Positions 1-8,649 of a stretch of DNA of 64,000 nt are shown one piece after another. The stretch's first letter is position 1; each line of letters starts with the position of its first letter. Position numbers and translations under genes: made by a program. The notes beneath the pieces are model-generated. The model did no database searches. It saw only the letters and a program-made list of their open reading frames with translations, and was not told where the DNA came from. The stretch is from Neorhodopirellula lusitana (GTDB lineage: Bacteria > Planctomycetota > Planctomycetia > Pirellulales > Pirellulaceae). The stretch is from the NCBI RefSeq assembly GCF_900182915.1, contig NZ_FXUG01000005.1:186001-250000 (forward strand), written 5' to 3'.

Positions 1-359
1 CAATCGAGTGGATTCGTCTGATTCGACTAGCATGTTCCACAAGTCGTCGAAGGAATGTAAGGGCATATTCGTGAACCAAAAACGACAAGTAAGGACTGAT
101 TTGTTGCTGAAATTTGTGACAGCTTCTGCCGTAAAAATCGATACGCTTGGTATACGACGAATGCTTTTCACCCGGCGGCTTCACAAAGAGAAACTAAAGC
201 AATTCGAGGTCTTAGGCTAGTATCTTCGGAATCCGGTCGAGGAGCCACTGTTCTGATGTCATGCGATCTGCACATCCTCTGAATCGGCGAATGCTTGCAG
301 TTCGGAGGCAAGCCCTAAGCGATCCGATTTTCCGTGATGCTCGATCTTGAATTGATAGC

Positions 360-641
360 TCATTCAACTTTGCTCGGTTTGCCGTGCCATTTGATGACCA
401 TTTGTCTTGTGACGTAACTCGGTCCATCGTGATGCCAAGGCAACTCACGCCACTCATCGCGATAGTGAATCTGCCAGTGATCACCATCGGTTCCAAGTTT
501 ACCAGCTACACCGTTCGGAAGCGGGCCGTAACGGATTCGGTCAGGATCAATTCTGAGTCTCGCCGCGATCCTAAGCCGTACTTGTTCTTGGAACCAGTCT
601 GGTGATTTTCCTGGCTCTCGTTTTCGGTTCTGTCGTCGCAT
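360..641 (-). CDS. Small hypothetical protein
   Basis: The product is a 93-residue, basic, soluble protein. I chose the internal ATG at 641 because a good Shine-Dalgarno-like GAAAGGA lies just upstream of it. The reading frame stays open further upstream to 791, but that extension looks like noncoding sequence. The protein starts with a run of Arg/Lys, has a predicted helix (about residues 14-35), then a Trp/His-rich part (DHWQIHYRDEW). I do not recognise a family and see no signal peptide or membrane segment. It lies in the gene-poor region bordered by the integrase remnant and tRNA-His, so it may be island cargo. Confidence 0.45.
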   Translation of the reverse strand: MRRQNRKREPGKSPDWFQEQVRLRIAARLRIDPDRIRYGPLPNGVAGKLGTDGDHWQIHYRDEWRELPWHHDGPSYVTRQMVIKWHGKPSKVE

Positions 642-966
642 TGGATTCCTTTCGATGAACGAAGGGAATTGATGAAAGTGACACGTCTGGTCAGCCGGCG
701 ATCTAAGATCCCCGCGGATCTCGATCTCGCCCCAACAGCCTATCGCTTCACTTTCATTTCGGCGGCTTGTATGTGACGTCCAGGCTTCCACCCGATCCGG
801 GTGCTAACGCGGCAACGGCTCCCATGGACGGCTTCCGCTTCCCCGTCATTAGGTGCAAGATAAACACAGAACGTCCGTCATCGGTGGGTCGGAACGCTTG
901 TTGCTCTTATTGGAAACGGCCACAAGCCCGAACCCGGTGCATGCAATCGTTAACGCAACTACACAA
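642..966. other. Intergenic stretch, no gene seen
   Basis: About 325 bases between two minus-strand hypothetical genes. Open frames on both strands are short and look random in composition. I see no tRNA, strong hairpin or repeat. It should contain the promoter of the minus-strand gene ending at 360, but no clear promoter boxes can be named. Confidence 0.4.
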
Positions 967-1473
967 TCATAAAGTGTTTTTGCTAGCGATGATCTCGTGA
1001 AATGACGAACCAGTCGTCGGCTTGATTCTCCCTCGTTTATTCCACTCGGGTTGGTGCTCCATTATGATGCGTTGTTCAAGTGCCATATTGATGTTCCAAC
1101 GTTCGCCGTCAGGAGCGGCCAAAGTGGGATCAACACAGAGCCAGATGGAAATCTCTGGTGCATCTTCTGCTTTTAGTATGCGTTGCATACGGAAATCGTT
1201 CTCGCTGTGCCAAACGTACGACAGACCATTTCTTCGTAGGAGCCACCGTTCTTGGAAAGTTCCGGAATACTCGCCAGCGTATTTGAGAATGTCGTTCACG
1301 AAGATCAAATAGGTCGATTGGCTAGCGTTTTCGAAGCCAGGGGTCGCGAAGTCAAGAACGACATCCCAGTCACGCAATAGTTCACCGCAGTACTTGACGT
1401 CTGTTTTGACGTCGGAGATTGCCGCAACGGCAATCTTTGCGAACTCGAATCCAAAATAGTTCTTGTTAGGCAT
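967..1473 (-). CDS. Putative GIY-YIG-like endonuclease domain protein
   Basis: The 168-residue product has a spacing pattern that resembles GIY-YIG nucleases. TYLIFV at residues 54-59 would replace GIY, KYAGEY at 64-69 would replace YIG, and R76 in FQERW would be the conserved Arg. E133 in ALEQRII would be the metal-binding Glu, and N145 in PEWNKRG the conserved Asn. In that superfamily these residues cleave DNA and occur in restriction enzymes, homing endonucleases and repair proteins. The family call is inferred from motif order, not from a search. Residues 1-50 match nothing I know. No Shine-Dalgarno site is evident before the ATG. No methyltransferase partner is visible nearby, which argues against a complete restriction system. 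Confidence 0.5.
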   Translation of the reverse strand: MPNKNYFGFEFAKIAVAAISDVKTDVKYCGELLRDWDVVLDFATPGFENASQSTYLIFVNDILKYAGEYSGTFQERWLLRRNGLSYVWHSENDFRMQRILKAEDAPEISIWLCVDPTLAAPDGERWNINMALEQRIIMEHQPEWNKRGRIKPTTGSSFHEIIASKNTL

Positions 1474-1791
1474 ACAATTTCAGGTTTGATATCAGGAGGG
1501 ATACAAAAGAGCGTCCGAAGCAATACCACGCCCCAACGACGCGAAAACGATTCCTTTGACGCCCACTGATGGAGCGATAGATCACAACTTGCGATTTTAT
1601 CACTCGGAAGCGTAGACTTGCGAGCGATTTTGGTCCTGGGATGTGAACCAATAGTCTCTTCACTATGCGTGCTATTTCGGTGCGGTCCATGCACAGAAGT
1701 CGCTTGCTAGCATCCAACCGATGCTTTGCCTGGCGGGCCACGCAACAACAGATTGAGCTCCTAGACTGCTCAGGTCGGCCCCATCGCCCCT
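1474..1791. other. Intergenic stretch, no convincing gene
   Basis: About 318 bases between two minus-strand genes. A minus-strand frame runs across it (1466-1828), but its product is Arg-rich, unlike any family I know, and it overlaps the better supported small membrane protein. I treat the stretch as noncoding or decayed. Confidence 0.35.
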
Positions 1792-2004
1792 TCAATGATC
1801 GACCCCACCTGCTCCACCCGCCCAGCAAGCGAACGCCACTACCAACGCCCCTGTTCCTTCGATCAGTGATCCGGAAAGAAGTGTCGCACCTCCGATGGTC
1901 ACGAAAATGATCGCCGCGATCGTAAAAACGGTTGGTCGACGGCCGGGGATCTCTGGAGGATCTCTTTCGTCGATCTCGGTCGTAGGCTTATAGGGATTCG
2001 TCAT
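1792..2004 (-). CDS. Small two-segment membrane protein
   Basis: The 70-residue product starts MTNPYKPT, a beginning I recall from many small planctomycete membrane proteins, so I prefer the ATG at 2004 to the one nine bases upstream. A polar N-terminus (about 1-28) is followed by two hydrophobic stretches near residues 28-45 and 46-64 separated by a short turn, which suggests a membrane hairpin. The function is unknown. It stands alone, with no operon partner in reach. Confidence 0.45.
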   Translation of the reverse strand: MTNPYKPTTEIDERDPPEIPGRRPTVFTIAAIIFVTIGGATLLSGSLIEGTGALVVAFACWAGGAGGVDH

Positions 2005-2320
2005 GGCTTCCATTGCAGCACGGTTCGTACCCGATCACCCGGCTGACCGGGATCTCGGTCGCTGTGTCACCAACGGAACGACAGTCGGCTCGGTGGTACT
2101 TTTCACCGCGGGAGTAATCCAAACGGTTTCGTCTGAATCCCTGGTCAATTCAAGTTCCATCGGCGACGCCGACGGGATTCGCTGACCGTTTAGAGAGGTA
2201 TTCGCAAGGGTGAATTCAACGACATTTCCAATAGACTAGAATCGTCATTGCCTGTCACCTAGCCAGCAACTCGATTAGTACATTCAAATCATCCGGCTTC
2301 TCACCTTACACTTCGTTTCC

Positions 2321-2716
2321 TTGACGTCAGTCGTCACGGTCACTGGCCAAGACGCGTTCGATCCTTCGACGCAGTTCAAGGCTGTAACATCGGCGCCCAA
2401 GCTCGATGAACCACGCAGGGCTTGGATGGACTCACCAGGGAATCATGCAGTTGTTGGTTGGTTACTGGGGCGTGATGCCGGCCAGCTGCTAATAAAGAAG
2501 GTAGATGGCAGCGTTTCCAAAGTAAGTCCGAATCACCTTTGGGAATCAGATCGCAACTATGCCTGGCAGGCAACAGAACCCCGCGTCAGCGCCGAAGCAA
2601 CCGTATGGCTTGGGCGAGTCGTTGCCGTGATGGATGGCGATACCTTGGCTTTCGAGAAGCTAAATCGCGAAAAGGCCAACATCCGCCTAGATGGCATCGA
2701 CGCACCAGAAAGCGGT
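2321..2716 (+). pseudogene. Truncated SHD1 plus staphylococcal-nuclease-like gene
   Basis: The readable product has an SHD1-like segment (residues about 40-82, with LLIKKVDGS and ESDRNYA). It is followed by the start of a thermonuclease (SNase) fold: VVAVMDGDTL, then IRLDGIDAPES. In SNase proteins the DGDT and GIDAPE motifs carry catalytic and calcium-binding residues, but the rest of the barrel, including the later catalytic Arg and Glu, is missing. Just after IDAPES the sequence turns into the reverse complement of an integrase gene. The frame runs on to 2785 as meaningless sequence. The only available start is a TTG at 2321, so the 5' end may be damaged as well. I regard it as a broken gene. 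Confidence 0.6.
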
Positions 2717-3603
2717 GTTGTCCGCTTCGATGATCGAGCAGCACGGCGATGTTCCAAACTTTCCGCCATCGAGAAACAAACCTGATCAGGATCGCGAAAC
2801 AGGTACGGTCTTAGAATCGCTTGGGCGTCTGGCCCAATGAACACGGTTCGGCTTCGTCCGTGGTGCTGTGTCTTGTGGGCTTCAACGCAATACTCCCACA
2901 CTTCGCCATCGCGGGAAATGCATCCAGGGGTCATCCCGCAGACTTCACCGGGACGAGCTCCGGTCAACAACTGGAATCGAATCATATCGGCGGTGACACG
3001 TGGCAGACGCTGGATGGTTGTTTCGACCACCTCGATCGCTACCGGCAAAACCGGCTTCGCTTCTCTGCATTGGCAACGACCTTTCCGCAGCCCATCAACC
3101 GAAGCCAATCCATGATGAAGCGACGAAGGAACAAGTTCTTCACTGACCGCCCACTTGAAAATACGCTTCAAGCGGCCTCCATTCTTGTTCACCGTCGACC
3201 GTGCTTGTCCGCGATCCACCCAGATTTGACGCACCGTTTTGAACGCAATCGGCCCAAACTCAACCGCGGGCGTGTAACCGTAAAGCAACTTGATGTCGCG
3301 GATAACGAGCTTGTAGGCTTCGACTTAATTTGCCTGGACGCCATTTTTCACGTACCAGACTTGAGCAAACTTCCAGAACACCGCCAGCACTTCGACTACT
3401 GAAATCGCACCAGTGTCATCCGCCTGGCTGATCTGCGTTCTTCCGTTGGCAAGCCACTCGGACACAAGTCGGTCGTACTGAATCTTGCTGGCACGAGTGT
3501 TGTGCGGGCCTAGATAGTGATCTTTCCCGCCAAGATTGACGATGGCCTGACCACTCGCTTTGTGCTTGCGATACTTGGGCAAAGATTGGGTGAGTCTTGG
3601 CAC
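2711..3603 (-). pseudogene. Tyrosine recombinase (integrase) remnant
   Basis: The N-terminal part (MPRLTQSLPKYRKHKASGQ, then YLGPHNTRASKIQYDRLVSEW) and the core (LTGARPGEVCGM, with the first catalytic Arg) match a planctomycete family of phage-type tyrosine recombinases. Two lesions are visible. An in-frame TAA at 3325-3327 splits the gene; reading continues in the same frame (VEAYKLVIRDIK, then LLYGYTP), so this is a nonsense mutation and not a frameshift. The C-terminal HxxR and the nucleophilic Tyr are missing, because the sequence is cut near KRTTPLS at about 2715 and joined to the SNase gene. The gene begins about 130 bases from the 3' end of tRNA-His, the usual place for an island integrase. 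Confidence 0.75.
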
Positions 3604-3731
3604 GTGGAACGTCTTCTTGAAGCCAAAACGGTATGTACCGTTTTGAGTCTCTGGGAAAACGCCGCACGAGCACGTTGCTCGGTATCGAATCGGCTATGTA
3701 AAAACCGATGATTCAGCTAAGAATTAAGAAG

Positions 3732-3806
3732 GGTGGAAGACGGGGCTCGAACCCGCGACCTTCGGTACCACAAACCGACGCTCTAACCAACTGAGCTACA
3801 TCCACC
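3732..3806 (-). tRNA. tRNA-His (anticodon GTG)
   Basis: On the minus strand the cloverleaf reads: extra G at position -1 (3806), acceptor GTGGATG, D stem GCTC/GAGC, anticodon stem TCGGT/ACCGA around loop TTGTGGT, T stem GCGGG/CCCGT, acceptor 3' half CTTCCAC, and C73. The GTG anticodon and the G-1:C73 pair are hallmarks of tRNA-His. Acceptor pair 6:67 is T opposite T, a mismatch. CCA is not encoded. The 3' end faces the integrase remnant. Confidence 0.93.
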
Positions 3807-4462
3807 GCGTTAGTCGAAAACGCTGGTCGCGTTTCAGGCAGATCAATGCTGTCCGAACGCTGTTTTATCTTCGACAAGGCAAACGATATCGTCCTGTCGT
3901 TTCTCGGTCAATAGCTTGGATTTGATGACTTTTTGATGAAGACGGAGGGTGGAAAAGCTGTTTTTGCCAAAATCCCTTACAAAAATCGAAAACGATTCGT
4001 TTTTTCGCTAGGCTTGGCCCCACGCCCACGACAACATGGTGCTCATGAGTTCCCCCCTGCGGATCGAATGATCATCCGTGGTGGGAACAGCAACAGACAG
4101 GGCGGCATCAAGGCGGCGAAAGAATCCCCGAACGTGATCGACATTCATGTGTAACCGATCAGCACAATGACGCTTTTCGCGGTTGGTGACTTTATCAATT
4201 TGAGGCGACGCAGCAACATTTTGACGAGGCAGGCAGGCTGGATCGACGCTGAAAAGTGGGGTCAATCTTACCGATTCGATAACACAGATTTGCTCGGTAA
4301 ACACGGATCAACCTCGCGTCCCCGACACGCAACCCTCGACCTCCCCGAAGGCAGGGGCGTCAAAAACGCCCCCTTAATGCGGAATCGCGACTGAACGAGC
4401 CGCGACAGAACGAGTACAGTGTTGTAATGGCTTCTTATCAAGCAACGAGGAACATTTAAAGA
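3807..4462. other. 656-base stretch without a clear gene
   Basis: Between tRNA-His and the kinase-ATPase gene I see only short frames (73 to 98 residues) on opposite strands, with no recognisable domain. A hairpin, GGGGCGT/ACGCCCC with a five-base loop, sits at 4354-4372. It has no T-run, so it is not a classical terminator. Upstream signals for tRNA-His and for the downstream kinase must lie here but cannot be pinpointed. Confidence 0.4.
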
Positions 4463-7400
4463 ATGGCTCAATGGGAAGACTACAGTGGTGACGAGTGGCT
4501 GCGTCCGAGTAGTGCCCGCGAAACTCGGTTGAAGGTCGACGAGGGTCAAGGTACCCGCGGGGTCGTCAAGCGACCGCGACTGGAAAAGCCTCGCTGGGGC
4601 AGCGGTGACACCGTGGCTGGCTTTGAATTAATCGAGCCGATTGGGTGCGGTTCACACGGTTGGGTTTACAGCGCCCACGAGATTGCGACTGGCCGCAGGA
4701 TGGCGATCAAAATCTTCCCCACCGTGGATCAAAAGGAGGCCGTTCGCGCCAAAACGGGTTTCCGCCGCATGAGCAAACTGCGGCATCGCGGCCTAGTCCG
4801 ACTGCACCGGATTCACCAAGAAGAAAACTGGCTCGCTTTTTCGATGGAGGAAATTGTCGGCTGCAATTTGGTCATTGCATTGCGAAAATGGAGATCGCTG
4901 CCACTGGAAGAGGCCTGCGAGCGGTTGCTGGAAATGATCCGCCAGGTCGGCGGAGCGCTCGCGTGGATGCACGCGCACCAACTTGTTCACCGAGACATCA
5001 AACCTACCAATTTGATGATGACTCGCGATGGCAAGCGGTTCGTGATCGTCGACTGCGACTTGACGGGCAAGTTCGAAGACGAATCCAACCCCGAAAACAT
5101 TCGCACGTACTTAATTTGGACCCCGATGTACGTTGCACCGGAGGTGCTCTTTCGTCAGTCGTATTGCCCGGCCAGCGATATTTTCAGTTTAGGCATGGTT
5201 GCCTTGGAAGCCATGCGAATGTTTTCCGCCAATGCCGTTCCGAAAAATGGAGAAACGTTTTCCATCCCCGACCCCCAAATACCGCAAAAGGTGGATTCAA
5301 ACGAAGTCACCGGCGAAGAAATCAAGCGAGACGAAAAGAGCCTGGTAACGGACCGGGAACACATCGTTGGCGCCATGACCGGCTTGAACGAAGCCATTCC
5401 AGAATTGCTGCGAGATACCGTCAACGAGATGCTGTCACCGGACGTGTCGGATCGGCCGACGGCGATGTCGTTGTCTCGCTTGGGACAATCGCTCACGTCC
5501 CGAAGGCCGATGATAGGCGTGTCCACTGACACATCCGCTCGCGCGATCCGAATCACAAAGGCATCCCGCAAAGACGAATTGTCCGAGATCCAGCGGTGGT
5601 GCCATTTGGTGCTCGGCGGCCAAGTTCAGCGACTGCATATCGAGGGAGCCTCAGGGATTGGAAAATCGACGCTGCTCGAGTTAGCGATTGCCGAGCTTCG
5701 CAAACAGTCGTGGGCGAATGTGTACACGGCTCGTTGCCAGCGATTTGAACAGAGTCCGCTGCAAGCATTCGGACAGCTTGCCGATGAAATCGTGATGGAT
5801 TTCCGCCGAGGACAAATGGGGCGTCTGCGAGTGGACTCGGTCAGCGAATCAATTCTGCAAAGGAGCCTTCCGGGCTTTAATGAAGTGTTGGAAGTGGACT
5901 GGTCCGAACCGCCAGTCGTGACTTCGCCGACACGGCCAGGTGGGCGGGACGCGGCGATGAAGGTTTGCAACCAATTGCGCCGGATCGGCCCACTGTTTTT
6001 CATCATCGATGATGTCCAATGGGCCGATCACGATACGGTGCACGTACTCGATCACCTGCAATCCACGGTCGATCATCGCATCGGGCCGCCGCAGTTCCAA
6101 GGCATGGGCTTGATCACGATTTCACGCACCGATGGAGACCAACAACAGCAAGACGCACACACGAAGATCAAGTTAGGCCCGCTTTCACCTGAAGTCACGA
6201 CCGAGGCAATCCGCAGCGAAGCAGAATTCCAGCGTGTCAACTTGTCGGAAAACCAGGTCGCGTCGCTGAGCGATCAAATCGAAGGTCTACCCTATCGACT
6301 CGACGTGTACCTGAGCGAGTTGTCGCCTTCGGGACTCCTACGTGGACAACCCGATGAATTGTTACCCAGAACCCCCACCATCGAAGAGGTCTGGCAGTTC
6401 CGCAGCGACTTGCTTGGCGACGACGAGAGGCGATTGCTGGAATACTTAGTGATTGCGGGGCGTCAGCTGACATTCGACGAGTTGCGGCTGATCGACCAAC
6501 ACGACAACCCCGCGCTGCTGGAAACTCAACTGGACGAACTTAGCGAGAAGCGCCTGATCGTTCGCGATGGAGCCGACGGTCAGTACCTGCGAATTTGGCA
6601 TGACCAGTTGGGACGTCAACTGCTGCATCAAATCCCTGAAAACGAGCGGATTAAGATCCACCGGCACTGGGCCGAAGCCTTGTCCAGCGAGGCGACCGAA
6701 CAGAGCGTGATAGCATCTTTACCGAATGATGGTGCACCGCCGAAAGTTCCCGATTCTCCACGCAACCATTCTCCACGCAACCATTCTCCACGGGAGACCT
6801 TCAGAGCGGCTGGACGAATCGCGGAACACTTCGAAAAAGCGGGCCAAAAAGAAGCGTTCGTGCATTGGGCAAGACTGGCCGCCGGCGAGGCACAGAACCT
6901 GTACGCGAATATCGAAACCGCTCGCTGGTATCGTGCGGTTGCGGAGAACACGACCGGGGACGAGAAAAGCGAAGCATTGCGAATGACCGCCGAGATGCTT
7001 GAACGTGGCGGACGACTATCCGATGCCGCTCAGGTTTACCAAGAATTACTCGTTCGGCAATCAGGGCAAGCCAAGCTGGAAATGGAACTGGCAAGGGTTC
7101 ACTGTCTCATTCGATCCGGCCGTTTTGCTGAGGTGGTCGAACAACTTAAACCGCTACTGCGTCGGTTGGAATTGCCCAGCAAAAAGCCGGTCTGGCTCAC
7201 CAAGCTATCAATCGTTCGCCGGGTTTTGACACAAAAGGTGATGCGACAAGCCCAACGTTTCCAATCGGTGAAACCCCGCGAGCGTACGCCGCTGGAATCG
7301 AATCAGATTTCCGCATGCTTGCGACTGATCCGGCCTCTAAGCTACATCGACAATTGGTTATCGACGGAACTCTGTGTGTTCAGCGGCGACTTGATTAATC

Positions 7401-8446
7401 AAGTCGGCACCGATGGCGAGCAAACCGAAAGCAACGTGGGCGAGTGCGTTTTCAATGCTTATCAAGCCGGTCGATCCCAACAGCAGTCGTTCGCAATTCT
7501 TAAAAACATGCGAGAGGAATTGAGCGAAGTAGTTGCCCCCGCACGACATGGTGACGTGTACGCGGGCTCCGCTTGGGTGCACGGAATGGCGGGGCTCTTT
7601 TCAGAAGTGCCGCAGTACATTCGCATGGCTCGCGAGACGTACTCGGCCAGCGAGATCTACCACGGATTTGAAGTCGCGCATGCCAGCTTGATCGAAGCGA
7701 TCGTTTACTTCCAACTTGGCGATTTCCCTTCACTCGCCTCCATGGTCGACGACATGCAGGCGGAATCCGCAACGACAAACGATCGATTCATCCTGGCCAT
7801 GGGTACCCTCGGTCATGCCTCAGCCGGGTTCTTGGGTCGCGATGACGTCGCCGGTCTGCAGAACCTCCATAAGATTCTTGAGGAACACCTAGGCGAACTC
7901 GACATCGAGGCGTTTGCGATGATCACGCCAACGAAAAATCTAATGCTAGCGATCTACCAAAACCGCATCAGTGAACTCGCAACGAGTGTCCTTCGAATCA
8001 AGATCGAATGCACTCAAACGGTCTGGTATCGGCGAGTCCAAATCATGCGTGTGATGATTGATGAACTCCTCGCGCTGTCCATGCTGCCACTACTGGCAAA
8101 CCCACCGCGTGGATGGCTTCGCAGATTCAAACATCGCATACGCATCTTGCGTGCACAGAAAATCGACTACGCGGTTACGAAAGCGGACCTGATGGAGGGC
8201 CTGGCGCTGGCACGGTATCCCGGCACCTTTGCATCCAACCCTCAAACTGCTCGCCTGCGAGCGATCAAGTTGCTAAACCAAGCCCGTGATGCAGCACAAA
8301 GCCAAGGGCTGATACCGGCCGCAATGGTCGCTGCCGACGAACTTGATCGGCTCAACGGGATCGAAGAACCGTCCCGCCTGATCACCATGTTAACCGAACA
8401 AGGGATCCGGGATCCTGCCGCCTACGCCAGACTTTACGGCGGCTAA
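4463..8446 (+). CDS. Ser/Thr protein kinase fused to AAA-type ATPase (PknK-like)
   Basis: The 1327-residue cytosolic-looking signalling protein has a kinase domain at about residues 50-345. It shows Gly loop GCGSHGWVY (61-69), Lys83 in AIKIF, catalytic loop HRDIKPTN (176-183) and APE (225-227). The metal-binding DFG is replaced by DCD in VDCDL (196-200), so the first Asp is kept. A P-loop ATPase domain follows, with Walker A GASGIGKS at 395-402 and Walker B LFFIIDDVQWAD near 511-522, as in MalT/PknK-type STAND ATPases. The remaining roughly 600 residues are helical and TPR-like. A 15-base direct repeat adds HSPRN units at 6754-6793. ATG at 4463 is preceded by a weak GAGG. The gene stands alone. 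By analogy it would phosphorylate or sequester a transcription factor, which is inference. Confidence 0.85.
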   Translation: MAQWEDYSGDEWLRPSSARETRLKVDEGQGTRGVVKRPRLEKPRWGSGDTVAGFELIEPIGCGSHGWVYSAHEIATGRRMAIKIFPTVDQKEAVRAKTGFRRMSKLRHRGLVRLHRIHQEENWLAFSMEEIVGCNLVIALRKWRSLPLEEACERLLEMIRQVGGALAWMHAHQLVHRDIKPTNLMMTRDGKRFVIVDCDLTGKFEDESNPENIRTYLIWTPMYVAPEVLFRQSYCPASDIFSLGMVALEAMRMFSANAVPKNGETFSIPDPQIPQKVDSNEVTGEEIKRDEKSLVTDREHIVGAMTGLNEAIPELLRDTVNEMLSPDVSDRPTAMSLSRLGQSLTSRRPMIGVSTDTSARAIRITKASRKDELSEIQRWCHLVLGGQVQRLHIEGASGIGKSTLLELAIAELRKQSWANVYTARCQRFEQSPLQAFGQLADEIVMDFRRGQMGRLRVDSVSESILQRSLPGFNEVLEVDWSEPPVVTSPTRPGGRDAAMKVCNQLRRIGPLFFIIDDVQWADHDTVHVLDHLQSTVDHRIGPPQFQGMGLITISRTDGDQQQQDAHTKIKLGPLSPEVTTEAIRSEAEFQRVNLSENQVASLSDQIEGLPYRLDVYLSELSPSGLLRGQPDELLPRTPTIEEVWQFRSDLLGDDERRLLEYLVIAGRQLTFDELRLIDQHDNPALLETQLDELSEKRLIVRDGADGQYLRIWHDQLGRQLLHQIPENERIKIHRHWAEALSSEATEQSVIASLPNDGAPPKVPDSPRNHSPRNHSPRETFRAAGRIAEHFEKAGQKEAFVHWARLAAGEAQNLYANIETARWYRAVAENTTGDEKSEALRMTAEMLERGGRLSDAAQVYQELLVRQSGQAKLEMELARVHCLIRSGRFAEVVEQLKPLLRRLELPSKKPVWLTKLSIVRRVLTQKVMRQAQRFQSVKPRERTPLESNQISACLRLIRPLSYIDNWLSTELCVFSGDLINQVGTDGEQTESNVGECVFNAYQAGRSQQQSFAILKNMREELSEVVAPARHGDVYAGSAWVHGMAGLFSEVPQYIRMARETYSASEIYHGFEVAHASLIEAIVYFQLGDFPSLASMVDDMQAESATTNDRFILAMGTLGHASAGFLGRDDVAGLQNLHKILEEHLGELDIEAFAMITPTKNLMLAIYQNRISELATSVLRIKIECTQTVWYRRVQIMRVMIDELLALSMLPLLANPPRGWLRRFKHRIRILRAQKIDYAVTKADLMEGLALARYPGTFASNPQTARLRAIKLLNQARDAAQSQGLIPAAMVAADELDRLNGIEEPSRLITMLTEQGIRDPAAYARLYGG
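6754..6793 (+). repeat. 15-bp tandem repeat inside kinase-ATPase gene
   Basis: The unit TTCTCCACGCAACCA occurs twice perfectly (6754-6768 and 6769-6783), followed by ten more bases of a third copy. It is in frame and adds five residues (HSPRN register) per unit, in a linker-like part of the protein. Confidence 0.85.
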
Positions 8447-8587
8447 GGCGGACTGTTGATATTCGGGCTTGCAATACCAACGACGGCGGATGGCAGGCTG
8501 ACTGTACCGTATGCCATCAATCAACAGACCGCAATGGATCTGTTTTCGATTGCGGGTGACATACCGAAATAAATAGCAGCGGAGTTT

Positions 8588-8633
8588 GATCACTCCGAAC
8601 TTCGATCACCCCGAATCTGATCACCCTGAGTCG
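8588..8633 (+). repeat. Short degenerate tandem repeat downstream of the kinase gene
   Basis: Three consecutive 15-16 base units begin with GATCAC (GATCACTCCGAA, GATCACCCCGAA, GATCACCCTGAG). They lie in the 203-base gap between the ends of two convergent genes. No function is evident. Confidence 0.5.
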
Positions 8634-8649
8634 AGTGACGCGAAACTCC

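Noticed and set aside
1466-1828. Minus-strand open frame of 120 residues
   Set aside because: It is Arg-rich without a recognisable fold and overlaps the small membrane protein gene.
3933-4154. Plus-strand open frame of 73 residues upstream of the kinase-ATPase gene
   Set aside because: No domain, no ribosome-binding site and a competing frame on the other strand.
4354-4372. GGGGCGT/ACGCCCC hairpin
   Set aside because: No T-run follows and no gene ends nearby, so calling it a terminator is not supported.
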